Shown: positions 45,547 to 56,034, counted from the first letter of the stretch. The stretch: DNA of 64,000 nucleotides from Diphasiastrum complanatum (GCA_029204225.1 CM055095.1:68100755-68164754); one strand, 5' to 3'. Numbers and translations: made by a program. The notes: generated by a model from the letters alone, not told the origin.

Positions 45547-46224
45547 TGTGAAAAAATGTCAAAATTCTATCTTGGTTATTTTATGATTTTATGTTTGTGA
45601 GTACTATTCACATGTGTGGTTCATGTTCCCACATGTGTAAAATAGTTAGAATTAGTCTATAATGTTGAATTTAGGGGTATCATAAAGATTGCTAGTCAAG
45701 CATCTTGGTGTCATTAGGTGATAGGGCCAATTTTGGCTTTAGAGGTCAAATGGTCAAGTACACATGTTTTGTCATGATTAGGCCAAAATTCAATTGTGAT
45801 GTAACTCAAGCTAGTTAGGTTGCTTACACATGTCAAGTTTAGGTTTGATGAGTGATGCACCCTATGTGGTGGCAAAAGTCAAAGGGTCCAATCATAAGAG
45901 AGAGACATGTTGGAAGGGTCCAATCAAAAGTGAGGGATGTTGCATCACACATCCAATAGGATTAGAGAGGCTATGTTTAAGGGGTCCAATAGGAATTAAG
46001 ACCTGAGAGCAAACGTAAGAGGAGCAACCTAGCAGAAATAATGGAACGTGCATGAGAGCTCTGGATCTCGTACAGGCCACGGTACATCAAAGGGGTGAAT
46101 CTGGATCAAGAGATGAGTAAAAAGAAACTACCAATGATCTAATGTACTACAAATAGTTTTCAAAATGGAGTTATGAAATGCTAAGCAACCATATCATGTT
46201 CAAGACTGTTGTGGGGAGTTTAAT
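45547..46224 (+). mobile_element. LTR fragment, plus orientation
   Basis: It begins TGTGAAAAAATGTC and over its first 200 bp follows the LTR at 61726, including CACATGTG-type palindromes at 45609 and 45640 and a GTCAAGCAT phrase. Further on the similarity fades, and no primer-binding site follows. It is probably a solo or truncated LTR. Confidence 0.5.
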
Positions 46225-46356
46225 GGACTAGCTTTTGTTGAAGGCTAGATTACTTTGAAATCTATATCAAATTTAGTGGACTAGCTTTTGTTGAAGTCTA
46301 GATTACATTGAAATCTATATCGAATTTAACGGACTAGCTTTTGTTGAAGTCTAGAC
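46225..46356. repeat. 53-bp tandem repeat, split by a copia insertion
   Basis: Copies begin GGACTAGCTTTTGTTGAAG at 46225, 46278 and 46331, exactly 53 bp apart. The third is interrupted at 46356 by the copia element and resumes at 52218-52250 (to GAATTTAAC). Joining both sides restores a complete 53-bp unit. Confidence 0.9.
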
Positions 46357-47009
46357 TGTGAAAAACTCAGATCCAAAAGATGCTAAAGTTTCATAAAGAT
46401 CTTGGCCATGGAAGTTATGCACATCTAGATTGAAAAAATGATAGAAATTGTGATGTTAAGCATACTAAACATCAACTAAACATCAAAATCTGATCATAAG
46501 CTTCCACAAACAGAAACTTGCTGTCCCTGTCCGTACTTCAGAGCCTACAACCTGCATTTCACACGTGTGAAGCCATAGCAACAAAGAAATCACAATTCTA
46601 GTGGCTAGAATGCAAGATATGAACAAAAAAGTGAGAGAGAAGAAGATGGACCTTCAAAGAGCATAACATTCATTCAATAGAATGAAAATGAGATGTGTAC
46701 ATACTCGTGGAGATGGCTATTTATAGCAGCCATAGTGCCTCTTGGCCACTTGTCTTATGATAGGCTAAAATTGGGGTCCAATAGGATTCACCCATATACC
46801 TAGAAATTTGGTCAAATAGGAATGCACCAAATTATGAGCCAATAGAAGAGCTCCACACTCGACCTCCTCTAATTAATGTGACCTCAAAAGTAGTGTACAC
46901 ATACTTTGGGCCTCTACATACATGTATGAACCTATCTCTAACTTTTATTTGGCCATAGGCCTACAAAATCTCAAGTTAGGAAAATACTACTAGTTGACAA
47001 TTTTTCACA
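46357..47009 (-). repeat. 3' LTR of the complete copia element
   Basis: It runs from TGTGAAAAATTG to TTTTTCACA on the minus strand. It holds a CTATAAATAG-type TATA box (46717-46726) and a TTTCACACGTGTGAAG palindrome (46557-46572). The polyprotein stop codon (47005-47007) lies in its first five bases. Confidence 0.95.
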
Positions 47010-50000
47010 CTCCCTCTTCAACTAGTTTTAGCATAGATTTAGAAAGTACACCAAGACTTGTTCTATGCTTGAAAAATAAGTCCTTTCCCAATGCTTTGGT
47101 AAAGATATCAGCCACACATTCCTTTGATGGGACATGTTCAAGCTTGATCTCTTTTGCCAACACTTGTTCTCTCACAAAATGGTAAGCCACCTCGATATGT
47201 TTGCTCCTTGCATGGAAAACCGGATTGCTTGCTAGACTTTGGGCTGAAAGGTTGTCACAAAAGATGATTGGACTCTCTGAAAAATCCAGCAAATGAAGCT
47301 CCATAATCATCCTCTTGATCCACACCATCTCCTTTGTGCATGATGTCAAAGCTTTGTACTCGGCCTCACTAGAAGAAAGTGATATAGTTGCTTGTTTCTT
47401 CGACATCCATGAGATAGCTCCATCACCTATGAAAATAGCATGTGCATTTATGGATTTTCTATCCATAAGGTCTCCTGCAAAATCTGAATCTGAAAAACCA
47501 AATAAGTTAGGTGATGAGCCTCTATAAACAATGCCAAAATCTTTTGTTCCCGAGATGTATCTCAAGATCCTCTTTCCTAGTTTCCAATGTTCTATGCTAG
47601 GATCTTGCATGAATTGGCTTAATCTACCAACACAATAAGATAAATCAGGTCTTGTGATGGTTAGATATATAAGAGAACCTATTAGCTTCCTATAGAGAGT
47701 AATGTCCTCGAAGGATCTTTCATTACCTCTTATAGTTAGCTTTACATGTGATTCCATAGGTGTATCAATAGGATTTGCATCTACCATATGAAATCTATTG
47801 AGAATAGAAATAGCATACTTCTCTTGTGAAATAAAAGTGATTTGAGAAGTTCTAATTACTTCTATTCCTAAGATATAGCTCAAAAGACCAAGATCATGCA
47901 CTTCAAATTCCTTTTTTAGTGCTTTCTTGATATCTTCTATATCTTCCTTGTTCCCTCCACTTAAAATAATGTCATCCACATAAATTAGAAGGATTGTAAC
48001 ATCATTAGCACTAATTCTAAAGTAAAGTGAATGATCATACTCACTCATAGTGAAGTTTTGAGAAAGTAGAAAAGAGTTAAGCCTAGCATACCAACTCCTT
48101 GGTGCTTGCTTAAGACCATACAAACTTTTTTGTAGAAAACACACATGATTAGGCTTGCTATGAGAAACATAGCTCTCGGGTTGCTCCATGTAGACTTCCT
48201 CTTCAAGATCACCATTCAAGAAAGCATTAGAAATGTCTAATTGCCAAAGATCCCATCCATAAAGAGTTGCAAGGGAAATGATTACTCTTATGCTCACCAT
48301 CTTTGCCACGGGTGCAAAGGTTTCCTCATAGTCAATGCCATGCTCTTGAGCATAACCTTTAGCCACCAACCTTGCCTTCAACTTGTTGATAGATCCATCT
48401 TGATTTGTCTTTACCTTGAAGATCCATTTGCATCCAATTGCACTTTTGCCCTTTGGAAGCTCCACCAATCTCCATGTGTTGTTCTTCATAAGTGCTTCAA
48501 ACTCAAGATCCATTGCTTGGATCCATTCCTCTTCTTGCCTTGCTTCATCTACACATGAAGGTACATCAAAAGAAGTTAGGAAAGCATAGTTGGATCCATC
48601 CACCACTTGCTTACCTTTGCCATCATAAGTGAGCCTTGAGGGTTTCACTTTATGCCTTGGAGTTCTCCTTGGAATTTGACTTGAAGAGGCTTCTTCAACA
48701 TCCACATCCAATGTGTCATCAACTCCATTGTCATCAAGCACATTAGTTGCAACAACACCATCATCACTTGAAACAACTTTTGGAATGTTACCTTCATCAA
48801 AAATGACATCCCTACTTGTGAACACTTTCTTGATTGAAGGAACATAAATCCTATATGCTTTGCTTACTTCACTATAACCAACAAAAATGCCCTTTCTTGA
48901 AGATGGATCCTCCTTAGTTCTATCATCAAGAGTAATGTTGAAGTAGCAAATGCATCCAAAAGTTCTTAGAAACTTGACATTAGGCTTCGTACCAAACAAA
49001 GCTTCAAAAGGGGTTTTTCCTTCCAATACAACACTTGGCCATCTATTGCATAGGAAATTTGCACACAACAAAGCATCACTCCAAAAAGGTTTAGGAAGAT
49101 TAGCATTCAATCTCATTGCCTTTGCACTCTCACACAAGGTTCTATTCTTCCTCTCGGCCACTCCATTTTGTTGTGGTGTTCTTGGACATGTGTACTCCCT
49201 CTTGATCCCATGCTCATCGCAAAAGGCTTTGAATTTGTTAGAAATGTATTCACCACCATTGTCGCTCCTCAAGCATTTGATTTTGGTTGTAAATTGAGTC
49301 TCAATAGCAACTTTGAACTTGACAAACACATCAAACACCTCATCCTTGCTCTTTAGTAGATAAACCCAACAAAATCTACTAAAATCATCAATGAAAGTTA
49401 CATACATCTTAGCACCTCCATTGCTAATTGTAGTAACACCATGAATATCCGAATGCAAGAGAGAAAAAGGCATCTTAGATCTAGATATAGATCTAGTATA
49501 TGGCAATCTATGTGATTTAGACAAAGCACATTCTTCACAAACATGATTCAAGCAAGTAAGAGACTTGGGAAGTCCCCTTACTACCTCCTTTTTGGCTATT
49601 ACCTCCAAGGCCTTGTAGTTGAGATGTCCCATCCTTTTATGCCATACCTCTTGAATTGACATTTGTTCATTTGCCATGCATCCAACTTGGTTAGCAACAA
49701 CACATGCATCAAGCTTGAACAATTTCCCTTGCCTTTTCCCTTTTGCAATGATACTACACCCCTTTTTGATCAAGCAAGCATCACCATCAAACTCAACTTT
49801 GAATCCTTTGTCAAGCATTTGGCTTACACTAAGTAAGTTCTTGGTAATGGATGGAATGAGCAAAACATCTTTCAATTCTATATTCCTATTTGTAGAAAGT
49901 GAAATAGGAATTGTGCCAATCCCCTTGATTGCACACTCACCATCATTTGCGGTATAGATTACCTTCCTATCACCATCAAATGCCATTAAAGATGAAAAAT

Positions 50001-50955
50001 ACTCTTTATGATATGTCATATGAGAAGTGGCTCCACTATCAATCCACCAAGGATCAATGTCTCCATGATTAGCCAACAAGCAAGATGACATAACAAAAGC
50101 ATCATTTGAAAGAAGCTCATCCCCACCCTCATCAATAGTTAGATTGGTTTGCTTTTCCCCTTGATCCCTCTTTTTCTTAAAACAATCACTAGTAAAATGC
50201 CCTTTGACTCCACAATAGAAACATTTTAGCTTAGATCTATCCTTCTTTTTGCCAAAAGTAGAGTGCTCACCTTGGTCTTGCCCTTTAGACCAATTGCTTT
50301 TACCTTTGCCCTTGAACTTGCCTTTAGAGAACATTGCCTCCTCTTCTCCTCCTTGAGATGTAGAAGATGCTCCCACTCTTGCTTGCAACCTGAATTCTTC
50401 AGCCAACAAGACCTCTTGCAAGTCTCCAACACTTGGTAAACATTTTTGGATAGCATAACTTTGAACAAGATTAGCATGATCATCCAACAAGCCATTGAGA
50501 ATCACTTGAACAAGCTCCTCATTATTTATGCCATCATTAATGCATGCTAACTCATCATTCAATGCTTTAACTCTCAAAACAAAAGCATGTCCATTCTCAC
50601 TCTTCTTTTGCATACAAGAAAAGATTTGCCTTCTTAAAGTCAACACTCTAGAAGTAGACTTGGATTCATAAACCTTCTTCAAGGCTTCCCAAGCTTCACT
50701 AGATGATGTGCACTTACCAACCTCTTTGATAAGCTCATTTGTCACATTCATCTTGATCATGTGAAGGGCTTTCTTTGCCCTCTTGTCATACCTCAATTGT
50801 TCTTGAGGTGCCAAAGGTCTCTCCTCCACACCTACAACAATATCCATCAACTCATTCATCTCAAGCAAAGACTCCATCCTTACTTTCCAAGTAGAATAGT
50901 TGAGGGAGGTAAGCCTATCATTGCTTTCCAACATGTAGCCTCCATTTGTAGCCAT
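47005..50955 (-). CDS. Copia Gag-Pol polyprotein, intact
   Basis: A single 1316-residue frame starts at ATG 50955. Domains in order: UBN2-type gag (about 1-200); zinc knuckle C245-x2-C248-x4-H253-x4-C258; protease DSGA at 306-309; pre-integrase zinc residues H439, H444, C473, C476; integrase core D503, D565, E601; reverse transcriptase with D907 and YVDD at 992-995; RNase H with D1156, E1197 and D1234. The order PR-INT-RT-RH is copia. The protein makes virus-like particles, copies the RNA and inserts the DNA; this is known of the family. Nothing is missing, unlike every other copia copy in the window. Confidence 0.95.
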   Translation of the reverse strand: MATNGGYMLESNDRLTSLNYSTWKVRMESLLEMNELMDIVVGVEERPLAPQEQLRYDKRAKKALHMIKMNVTNELIKEVGKCTSSSEAWEALKKVYESKSTSRVLTLRRQIFSCMQKKSENGHAFVLRVKALNDELACINDGINNEELVQVILNGLLDDHANLVQSYAIQKCLPSVGDLQEVLLAEEFRLQARVGASSTSQGGEEEAMFSKGKFKGKGKSNWSKGQDQGEHSTFGKKKDRSKLKCFYCGVKGHFTSDCFKKKRDQGEKQTNLTIDEGGDELLSNDAFVMSSCLLANHGDIDPWWIDSGATSHMTYHKEYFSSLMAFDGDRKVIYTANDGECAIKGIGTIPISLSTNRNIELKDVLLIPSITKNLLSVSQMLDKGFKVEFDGDACLIKKGCSIIAKGKRQGKLFKLDACVVANQVGCMANEQMSIQEVWHKRMGHLNYKALEVIAKKEVVRGLPKSLTCLNHVCEECALSKSHRLPYTRSISRSKMPFSLLHSDIHGVTTISNGGAKMYVTFIDDFSRFCWVYLLKSKDEVFDVFVKFKVAIETQFTTKIKCLRSDNGGEYISNKFKAFCDEHGIKREYTCPRTPQQNGVAERKNRTLCESAKAMRLNANLPKPFWSDALLCANFLCNRWPSVVLEGKTPFEALFGTKPNVKFLRTFGCICYFNITLDDRTKEDPSSRKGIFVGYSEVSKAYRIYVPSIKKVFTSRDVIFDEGNIPKVVSSDDGVVATNVLDDNGVDDTLDVDVEEASSSQIPRRTPRHKVKPSRLTYDGKGKQVVDGSNYAFLTSFDVPSCVDEARQEEEWIQAMDLEFEALMKNNTWRLVELPKGKSAIGCKWIFKVKTNQDGSINKLKARLVAKGYAQEHGIDYEETFAPVAKMVSIRVIISLATLYGWDLWQLDISNAFLNGDLEEEVYMEQPESYVSHSKPNHVCFLQKSLYGLKQAPRSWYARLNSFLLSQNFTMSEYDHSLYFRISANDVTILLIYVDDIILSGGNKEDIEDIKKALKKEFEVHDLGLLSYILGIEVIRTSQITFISQEKYAISILNRFHMVDANPIDTPMESHVKLTIRGNERSFEDITLYRKLIGSLIYLTITRPDLSYCVGRLSQFMQDPSIEHWKLGKRILRYISGTKDFGIVYRGSSPNLFGFSDSDFAGDLMDRKSINAHAIFIGDGAISWMSKKQATISLSSSEAEYKALTSCTKEMVWIKRMIMELHLLDFSESPIIFCDNLSAQSLASNPVFHARSKHIEVAYHFVREQVLAKEIKLEHVPSKECVADIFTKALGKDLFFKHRTSLGVLSKSMLKLVEEGV
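47010..47019 (-). promoter_or_regulatory. Polypurine tract
   Basis: GAAGAGGGAG on the minus strand directly precedes the 3' LTR and would prime plus-strand DNA synthesis. Confidence 0.85.
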
Positions 50956-51551
50956 GTTGCAATGATTGATCTCTGATCTTTGACCTGTTCCAATGCACTA
51001 AGCACTCTCTTGAATCAACAAATGAAACACAAGAAGAAATCACAAAGATTTGGAACCTAAAACCTTACTTTTTCTCTCTTTTCCTCACTTTTTCCTTAAT
51101 TTTAGCCACTAGTTTTATGATTTCTTGATCAAACCAAGACCAAACCTCAATATACTTGCTTTTCCCTCACTCCTAAGATTGAAATACACTCTTGAATCAT
51201 TCAGCAAACTGAAAATCAGAGGGTTACATCAATTTTGAAGTTTTTGACATGAAGAAGCAAGAAATTGAATCAAAAAACTATATGCTAGAATGGAAAACTA
51301 ATAGGATCTTGTTGGATCTTGCATCTCCCTCTTTCCAAAACAATTTTTGTCTCCTTATTCTGATAAGTACAGAGGGAATTCGCCCTACTTCAATTGAAAT
51401 GCATACAAATGATGTTTTGATCACAAAGATCCAATTTCTACACATAAATCAACAAGATTTTTAGCTAGAAACTTGATTGGAATGCTAAAAAAGCAAACTC
51501 GCCCACAAATCTCTTCTAAATCTGGCAAAACCTGCACATTTGGCCGCCTAA
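50956..51551 (-). other. Leader of the complete copia element
   Basis: About 595 bp lie between the primer-binding site and the ATG. No long frame is open on the minus strand. It presumably holds the packaging signal, by analogy with related elements. Confidence 0.6.
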
Positions 51552-51564
51552 TGCTCTGATACCA
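51552..51564 (-). promoter_or_regulatory. Primer-binding site, initiator tRNA-Met type
   Basis: On the minus strand TGGTATCAGAGCA starts directly after the 5' LTR (51565 is its last base). Confidence 0.95.
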
Positions 51565-52217
51565 TGTGAAAAACTCAGATCCAAAAGATGCTAAAGTTTC
51601 ATAAAGATCTTGGCCATGGAAGTTATGCACATCTAGATTGAAAAAATGATAGAAATTGTGATGTTAAGCATACTAAACATCAACTAAACATCAAAATCTG
51701 ATCATAAGCTTCCACAAACAGAAACTTGCTGTCCCTGTCCGTACTTCAGAGCCTACAACCTGCATTTCACACGTGTGAAGCCATAGCAACAAAGAAATCA
51801 CAATTCTAGTGGCTAGAATGCAAGATATGAACAAAAAAGTGAGAGAGAAGAAGATGGACCTTCAAAGAGCATAACATTCATTCAATAGAATGAAAATGAG
51901 ATGTGTACATACTCGTGGAGATGGCTATTTATAGCAGCCATAGTGCCTCTTGGCCACTTGTCTTATGATAGGCTAAAATTGGGGTCCAATAGGATTCACC
52001 CATATACCTAGAAATTTGGTCAAATAGGAATGCACCAAATTATGAGCCAATAGAAGAGCTCCACACTCGACCTCCTCTAATTAATGTGACCTCAAAAGTA
52101 GTGTACACATACTTTGGGCCTCTACATACATGTATGAACCTATCTCTAACTTTTATTTGGCCATAGGCCTACAAAATCTCAAGTTAGGAAAATACTACTA
52201 GTTGACAATTTTTCACA
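51565..52217 (-). repeat. 5' LTR of the complete copia element
   Basis: It is 653 bp, read as identical to 46357-47009 over its whole length. The TATA box is at 51925-51934, so transcription should start near 51895 and run toward lower coordinates. Confidence 0.95.
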
Positions 52218-52250
52218 AGACCACTTTGAAATCTATATTGAATTTAACTT

Positions 52251-52786
52251 TGACCATACAAAGTTTGATATTGAAAAAAGATTCATGATTTTCCCCTACC
52301 TTGTGCATCATTGTGATCATTGTCTAGGCCAAAACCATGCGTATGGGCCCAAGTATTGCTAGATCTAATATTAGGTTTAACCTTGCATTAGAAAAAATAT
52401 AAAAGGTCAATTCCATACCAAGGGTTAGAGCAACCACTATCAACCACAATAAAACTTATGCTTGTCACACAATAAAACTTTTGTCCAAATGTTTGTGTCA
52501 AATGTTTAGAGGTTGACAAATAACATGTGCTACGTGTCAATTGCTAAATGTCCATTCACTTAACGCATAGTTGCTGTATTTTTGCCCACATTTTTTAGAT
52601 TGCTTGAAAAGTAGAATGGGCGACCCACTGTTTTCAAGATTGATTAGGTTTCTCAGATGCAAATTTCATTTCATAATTGTCCTATGAAAAAAGCTCAACC
52701 TCCAAAACGTTGATTATCTTTGTCAAGTGCAGATTTTACTACAGAATGGTCATGTGAAAAAGTAGCAACGATGCATTATGCAATAA
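52251..52786. other. Unassigned sequence
   Basis: No gene, LTR end or repeat with clear borders was recognised in this AT-rich stretch. Confidence 0.45.
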
Positions 52787-52894
52787 AATGAGCCGGGCAG
52801 ATGGCATTCTGCTCTGAAAGGAATCATAGTCTCGGCTCCTCCAGGCCTCGCCTATGACTCATGACCCAGCAAAATGCCATCTACCTTGCTCATT
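52787..52894. repeat. Foldback element related to 10588-10682
   Basis: Arms 52787-52813 (AATGAGCCGGGCAGATGGCA and on) and 52868-52894 pair with about four mismatches. They share GAGCCGGGCA and CATTCTGC with the element at 10588. The spacer here is longer and unrelated. Confidence 0.6.
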
Positions 52895-53173
52895 CCATAA
52901 CACATGAATCTCTTGAGTCAAACAATCAATCTTATCATGTCCAACTTCAAGTATTAAGGAGAAATTTGGAATTTTTCATTACATGACGGTAGGCCGAATG
53001 CGTGAGAGCCCTCAAGCTGCAAGGCTCTCCGCTGGAAAAGTTTAAAGGGCCTCGTGAGTAGACCCGGGGGTGGGCTGGGACAAACAACCTAAAGCCTCCC
53101 AAGATGTAGGATAATGGTAATCTCCACAGGCAACTTCAAAATATAGACCTTTCTAAATATAATAGCATATCCG

Positions 53174-53272
53174 TAACGTATTAGATAACCGGCCCGAGAA
53201 AGCGAGCCCGGGAGGGCGAGCCACCAGAAAAGCTCGTTAACGGGCTCCCTACGGGCTCGTTATCTAACGTTA
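53174..53272. repeat. GC-rich foldback element, TAACGT...ACGTTA ends
   Basis: The ends read TAACGTATTAGATAAC and GTTATCTAACGTTA, reverse complements apart from a 2-bp insertion. The centre has CGAGCCCGGGAGGGCGAGCC, a phrase repeated at 54620. About 100 bp long. No coding. Confidence 0.65.
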
Positions 53273-53697
53273 TTAGCACTTTTTTTTTTAATACGCTATG
53301 GTCAACTATAGTGATTATTGGTTAAATGTAGTTGTCTTATGAAATTTTAACTCCTCCAGATTCTATGCAGCCCAAGTACTCTTGGCATTGGAGCACCTTC
53401 ACAAACTTGGAATTGATTACAAAGATCTGAAACTAGAGAACGTACTAATCCAGAGTTAGAATGGCAGACATCTGTACTACAGCTGCTTGCACGGAGTCTC
53501 TCTCTCTCTCTCTTACAAAAGTGTTAATTGCAATTAATTTGAAGGGCACCATCTGACCATAACGTCAGAGAACGGGTTCTGAAGGGCCCGTTATCTAATT
53601 CGTCATCTATACCGCATGAACACCGTAGGAATACATCATTTTTTTTTTCTCTCTGTTTTTTGTTCTGCACCTTATCAGGATGAGATACAGCTCCTGA

Positions 53698-54248
53698 GTC
53701 CTCACCAATCTCACCTTTCTCAATGTGAGCAACAATGACTTCTCGGGAAGACTTCCATCCGGCATTGGAAAGCTCACGCAGCTGGTGAGGGTGGATATTG
53801 GCACAAACGTGTTGGCACGAGCTTTCCCAACTGGGTTCTCTGGATTGCAAGCTCTTGAGGTATTCAGTGCATCAGATTTCACGGGGCCTTGCCACTGGAT
53901 TTTGCCCAACTTCATGCATTGGAACACCTAGATTTGTCTAGGAGTTACTTCAAATGCAGCATTCTTGTGGAGTACACCAAAATACCAATATTGAAGCTGC
54001 TGCGGTTGTCTTCCAATTTTCTCATTGGAACTCTGCCAAAAGAGCTTGGCAATCTCTCCCAGCTAAGACTACTTGAGATAGGCTATAATGCATACAATGG
54101 CGAGATCCCAAAAGAGCTTGATAATCTTGAGTATCTGGTCATTGCAAGGAGCAATCTGACAGGAAACATCCCCAAGGAGCTAGGCCAACTTGGCTTTTGC
54201 AACACAACATTTCTGTTTAAGAATAGATTGACAGAGTTTACCGCCTAA
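53698..54248 (+). pseudogene. LRR receptor-like kinase fragment (TDR/PXY-like)
   Basis: Two plus frames joined by a 1-nt frameshift near 53885 give consecutive leucine-rich repeats: LTNLTFLNVSNNDFSGRLPS, GLQALEVFSASDFTGP, then LPLDFAQLHALEHLDLSRSYF, LLRLSSNFLIGTLPKELGNL and LLEIGYNAYNGEIPKEL, ending FKNRLTE. The pattern matches the middle of TDR/PXY-type receptor ectodomains, which bind CLE peptides (family knowledge). No kinase or signal peptide is present. It is a fragment, not a gene. Confidence 0.8.
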
Positions 54249-54565
54249 TCAGCTAGGCAATATACTTCAGGTGATACTTCCTCTGCCTTTGGATACTTCC
54301 GGTGCTCCTCCCTCTGCCTTTGGATCCTCACCCACAATCTCTTTGCATTCTTTATCTGGCCATGCCTTCGGTGATGGAAGCTCAGGTACGCTACACCGCT
54401 GCGAGATCAACGAGGAGAAGACAGAGAGAAAAAAGAACTCGTATATTTTGAATGTCGTATAAATATAAAAATACCGTATAATAGACGGTGTTTAACCACA
54501 TACATACGGCCGATTACGGGATTTGATTCGCCACTTTAAGCTTCGCTAGAAACTCAAAGTGCTAA

Positions 54566-54687
54566 TAACGTATTAGATTACGGGCCTGGAGGGCCCATTA
54601 TGAGATTTTGGGGGGCGAGCCCGGGAGGGCGAGCCCTCCCCAAAGTCTCATAACGGGCCCTTCAGGGCGGCCCGCTATCTAACGTTA
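54566..54687. repeat. GC-rich foldback element, ~60-bp imperfect arms
   Basis: It begins TAACGTATTAGATTACGGGC and ends CGCTATCTAACGTTA. The arms pair through GGGCCCATTATGAGATTTTGG on one side and CCAAAGTCTCATAACGGGCC on the other. It belongs to the same family as 53174-53272. Confidence 0.7.
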
Positions 54688-54702
54688 TGGTCAGATGGTG
54701 CC

Positions 54703-54705
54703 CTT

Positions 54706-54742
<37 letters not shown>
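54703..54742. repeat. (GA)n microsatellite
   Basis: AAGAGAGAGA and on for about 36 bp, next to the inverted repeat end. Confidence 0.9.
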
Positions 54743-54745
<3 letters not shown>

Positions 54746-54754
54746 TTGAGAGAA

Positions 54755-55232
54755 TGCTTCTATGGCAACAGTGACAGGCTAGTTCACGACTGCCTTCTTC
54801 AACGCATCTTCGTCATTTTCTGGAACATCTTTGTAGTCATCAATTGTCACCACATGAGCGTTTTTCTGCGAAATCAGAAGGACAAATCTGTGAAAGAAAT
54901 ACACATCTCAAGAAGTAACATGAACATGTGAATTCTTCCGCTAACAATAACAACATTTTGCTATTGTGGGCACAAGATTGTTCAACAGCGCATAGAGGTG
55001 GTTTCAAGAGTCGAACAACAACAACCAGCCAGAAACAGCGTCATACCCAAAAATCATCACAAGTGCCATCCACACCCTTGTAAGGGTAGTCTTCCTGTGT
55101 ATCCACACCGCCATTCTTAATAATAAAATCGAAAGCCATAAGACCACCGTTGCATCCTTGGTTGCGCTTCCTATCACAGTCAACCAACTCCTGTTCTGAT
55201 AGAGAGAACAAACCCCCAGTAACAACCTGTTG
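54755..55232 (-). pseudogene. Papain-like cysteine protease fragment, two exons and an intron
   Basis: The minus strand from 55232 reads [20 protein letters not shown] and [11 protein letters not shown], then [16 protein letters not shown], typical of plant C1A proteases between the catalytic Cys and His. The exon runs to a GTATGA donor (55041-55046). An acceptor CGCAG (54866-54870) leads to [20 protein letters not shown], with VN then a TAG where Gln is normal, and PVTVAIEA. The frame is kept across the 181-bp intron. Catalytic Cys and His exons are missing, so it cannot be an active enzyme. Genomic DNA, not cDNA, was captured. Confidence 0.85.
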
Positions 55233-55254
55233 TAAAGTTATCTTCATAAGCTTT

Positions 55255-55375
55255 ACTTCTGGCGTCACTGGCGCCAGCATTGTCCCCGACGCCAGCAGCG
55301 CCCCTGCTGCTCCCGACGCCAACGGCGCCGGCGCCACTGTGACCAGAATCCAGCCGGCGCCAACTTCCTATGGCT
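55255..55375. repeat. GGCGCC-rich palindromic DNA
   Basis: The stretch contains CTGGCGCCAG, GACGCCAGCAGCGCC and GGCGCCGGCGCC in near-palindromic order. The start and end (TTCTGGCGTCACTGGCGCC and GGCGCCACTGTGACCAGAAT) are partly inverted. It adjoins the protease fragment. Confidence 0.5.
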
Positions 55376-55379
55376 AAAA

Positions 55380-56034
55380 TCTTTGATCGGTTCTAGTGAA
55401 GTCCAAAGAGCTCAGATCGATGTGCAATCACCTCACACGATCTAAGCATGATTAAAGGAAACTTGGGGATCAATAAAATCTAGAGAGAGAAAATGACTTT
55501 CTAAAAAGAGAAAATCCTAGAGAGAGAAAAACGTGCTTTACCAGCCTGGGTAGACTGCTTGGTATGAGGGGGGGTGCCAAATCCCACCAATACTATAGGG
55601 GAGTGCGGGTTGCGACTCAAGGCGAGCTCCAACCAAGTCTCAGCCTCCCTTGCTGGAATGTTGTCATGGCTCTCGCCTTGGCATGCTAGCACCCCGGAGA
55701 CTAGGGTCGGTCACACACTTGAAATGTAACCTTCTTAGATTTATCAATAAAGTGGGATTTTCCTCAAACTGACTCTGATTACTTTTTGGGTTTCAATGTT
55801 CGGTAAAAGCGCCAGTTGTAAGGCCGCTTCAAAATTTTTAAGTTGGCACATAGCTGAGGGTTGTATCCCGGGACGCCAGCGGTATGCCGTCGGGACCATT
55901 CGGTCAGTGGCACCAGCGGTATGCTGTCGGGACCATTTGGTCCAGGAACTGGTTGTCTCCATATCTGTCGCGGCTTGTGGTTCTGAGTGTTCCTTGCATG
56001 AACGTGAATGGGTTAAGCTCTTGGGGAACGGGCT
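55380..56034. other. Unassigned sequence
   Basis: A duplicated phrase CGGTATGC(C/T)GTCGGGACCATT at 55880 and 55917 (37 bp apart) is the only clear feature. Confidence 0.45.

Larger units (their letters stand above)
46357..52217 (-). mobile_element. Complete Ty1/copia LTR retrotransposon
   Basis: Two 653-bp LTRs (46357-47009 and 51565-52217) read as identical to me. Between them, on the minus strand, lie a tRNA-Met primer-binding site, a leader, one 1316-codon polyprotein and a polypurine tract. The 4-bp target duplication AGAC (46353-46356 and 52218-52221) flanks it. The element is 5,861 bp. All domains have their key residues and there are no stops, so it looks young and able to transpose. 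Copia elements usually make 5-bp duplications; extending by one base gives TAGAC against AAGAC if the last LTR base is counted as target. Confidence 0.95.
53539..54708. mobile_element. Possible gene-capture element bounded by 27-bp inverted repeats
   Basis: 53539-53565 (TTGAAGGGCACCATCTGACC and on) and 54682-54708 are perfect reverse complements of 27 bp. They enclose a receptor-kinase LRR fragment and a GC-rich foldback. Outside both ends are TC or GA runs (53498-53514 and 54709-54742). No transposase and no target duplication were seen. It could be a Pack-type DNA element, or two MITE copies that happen to sit inverted. Confidence 0.45.
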
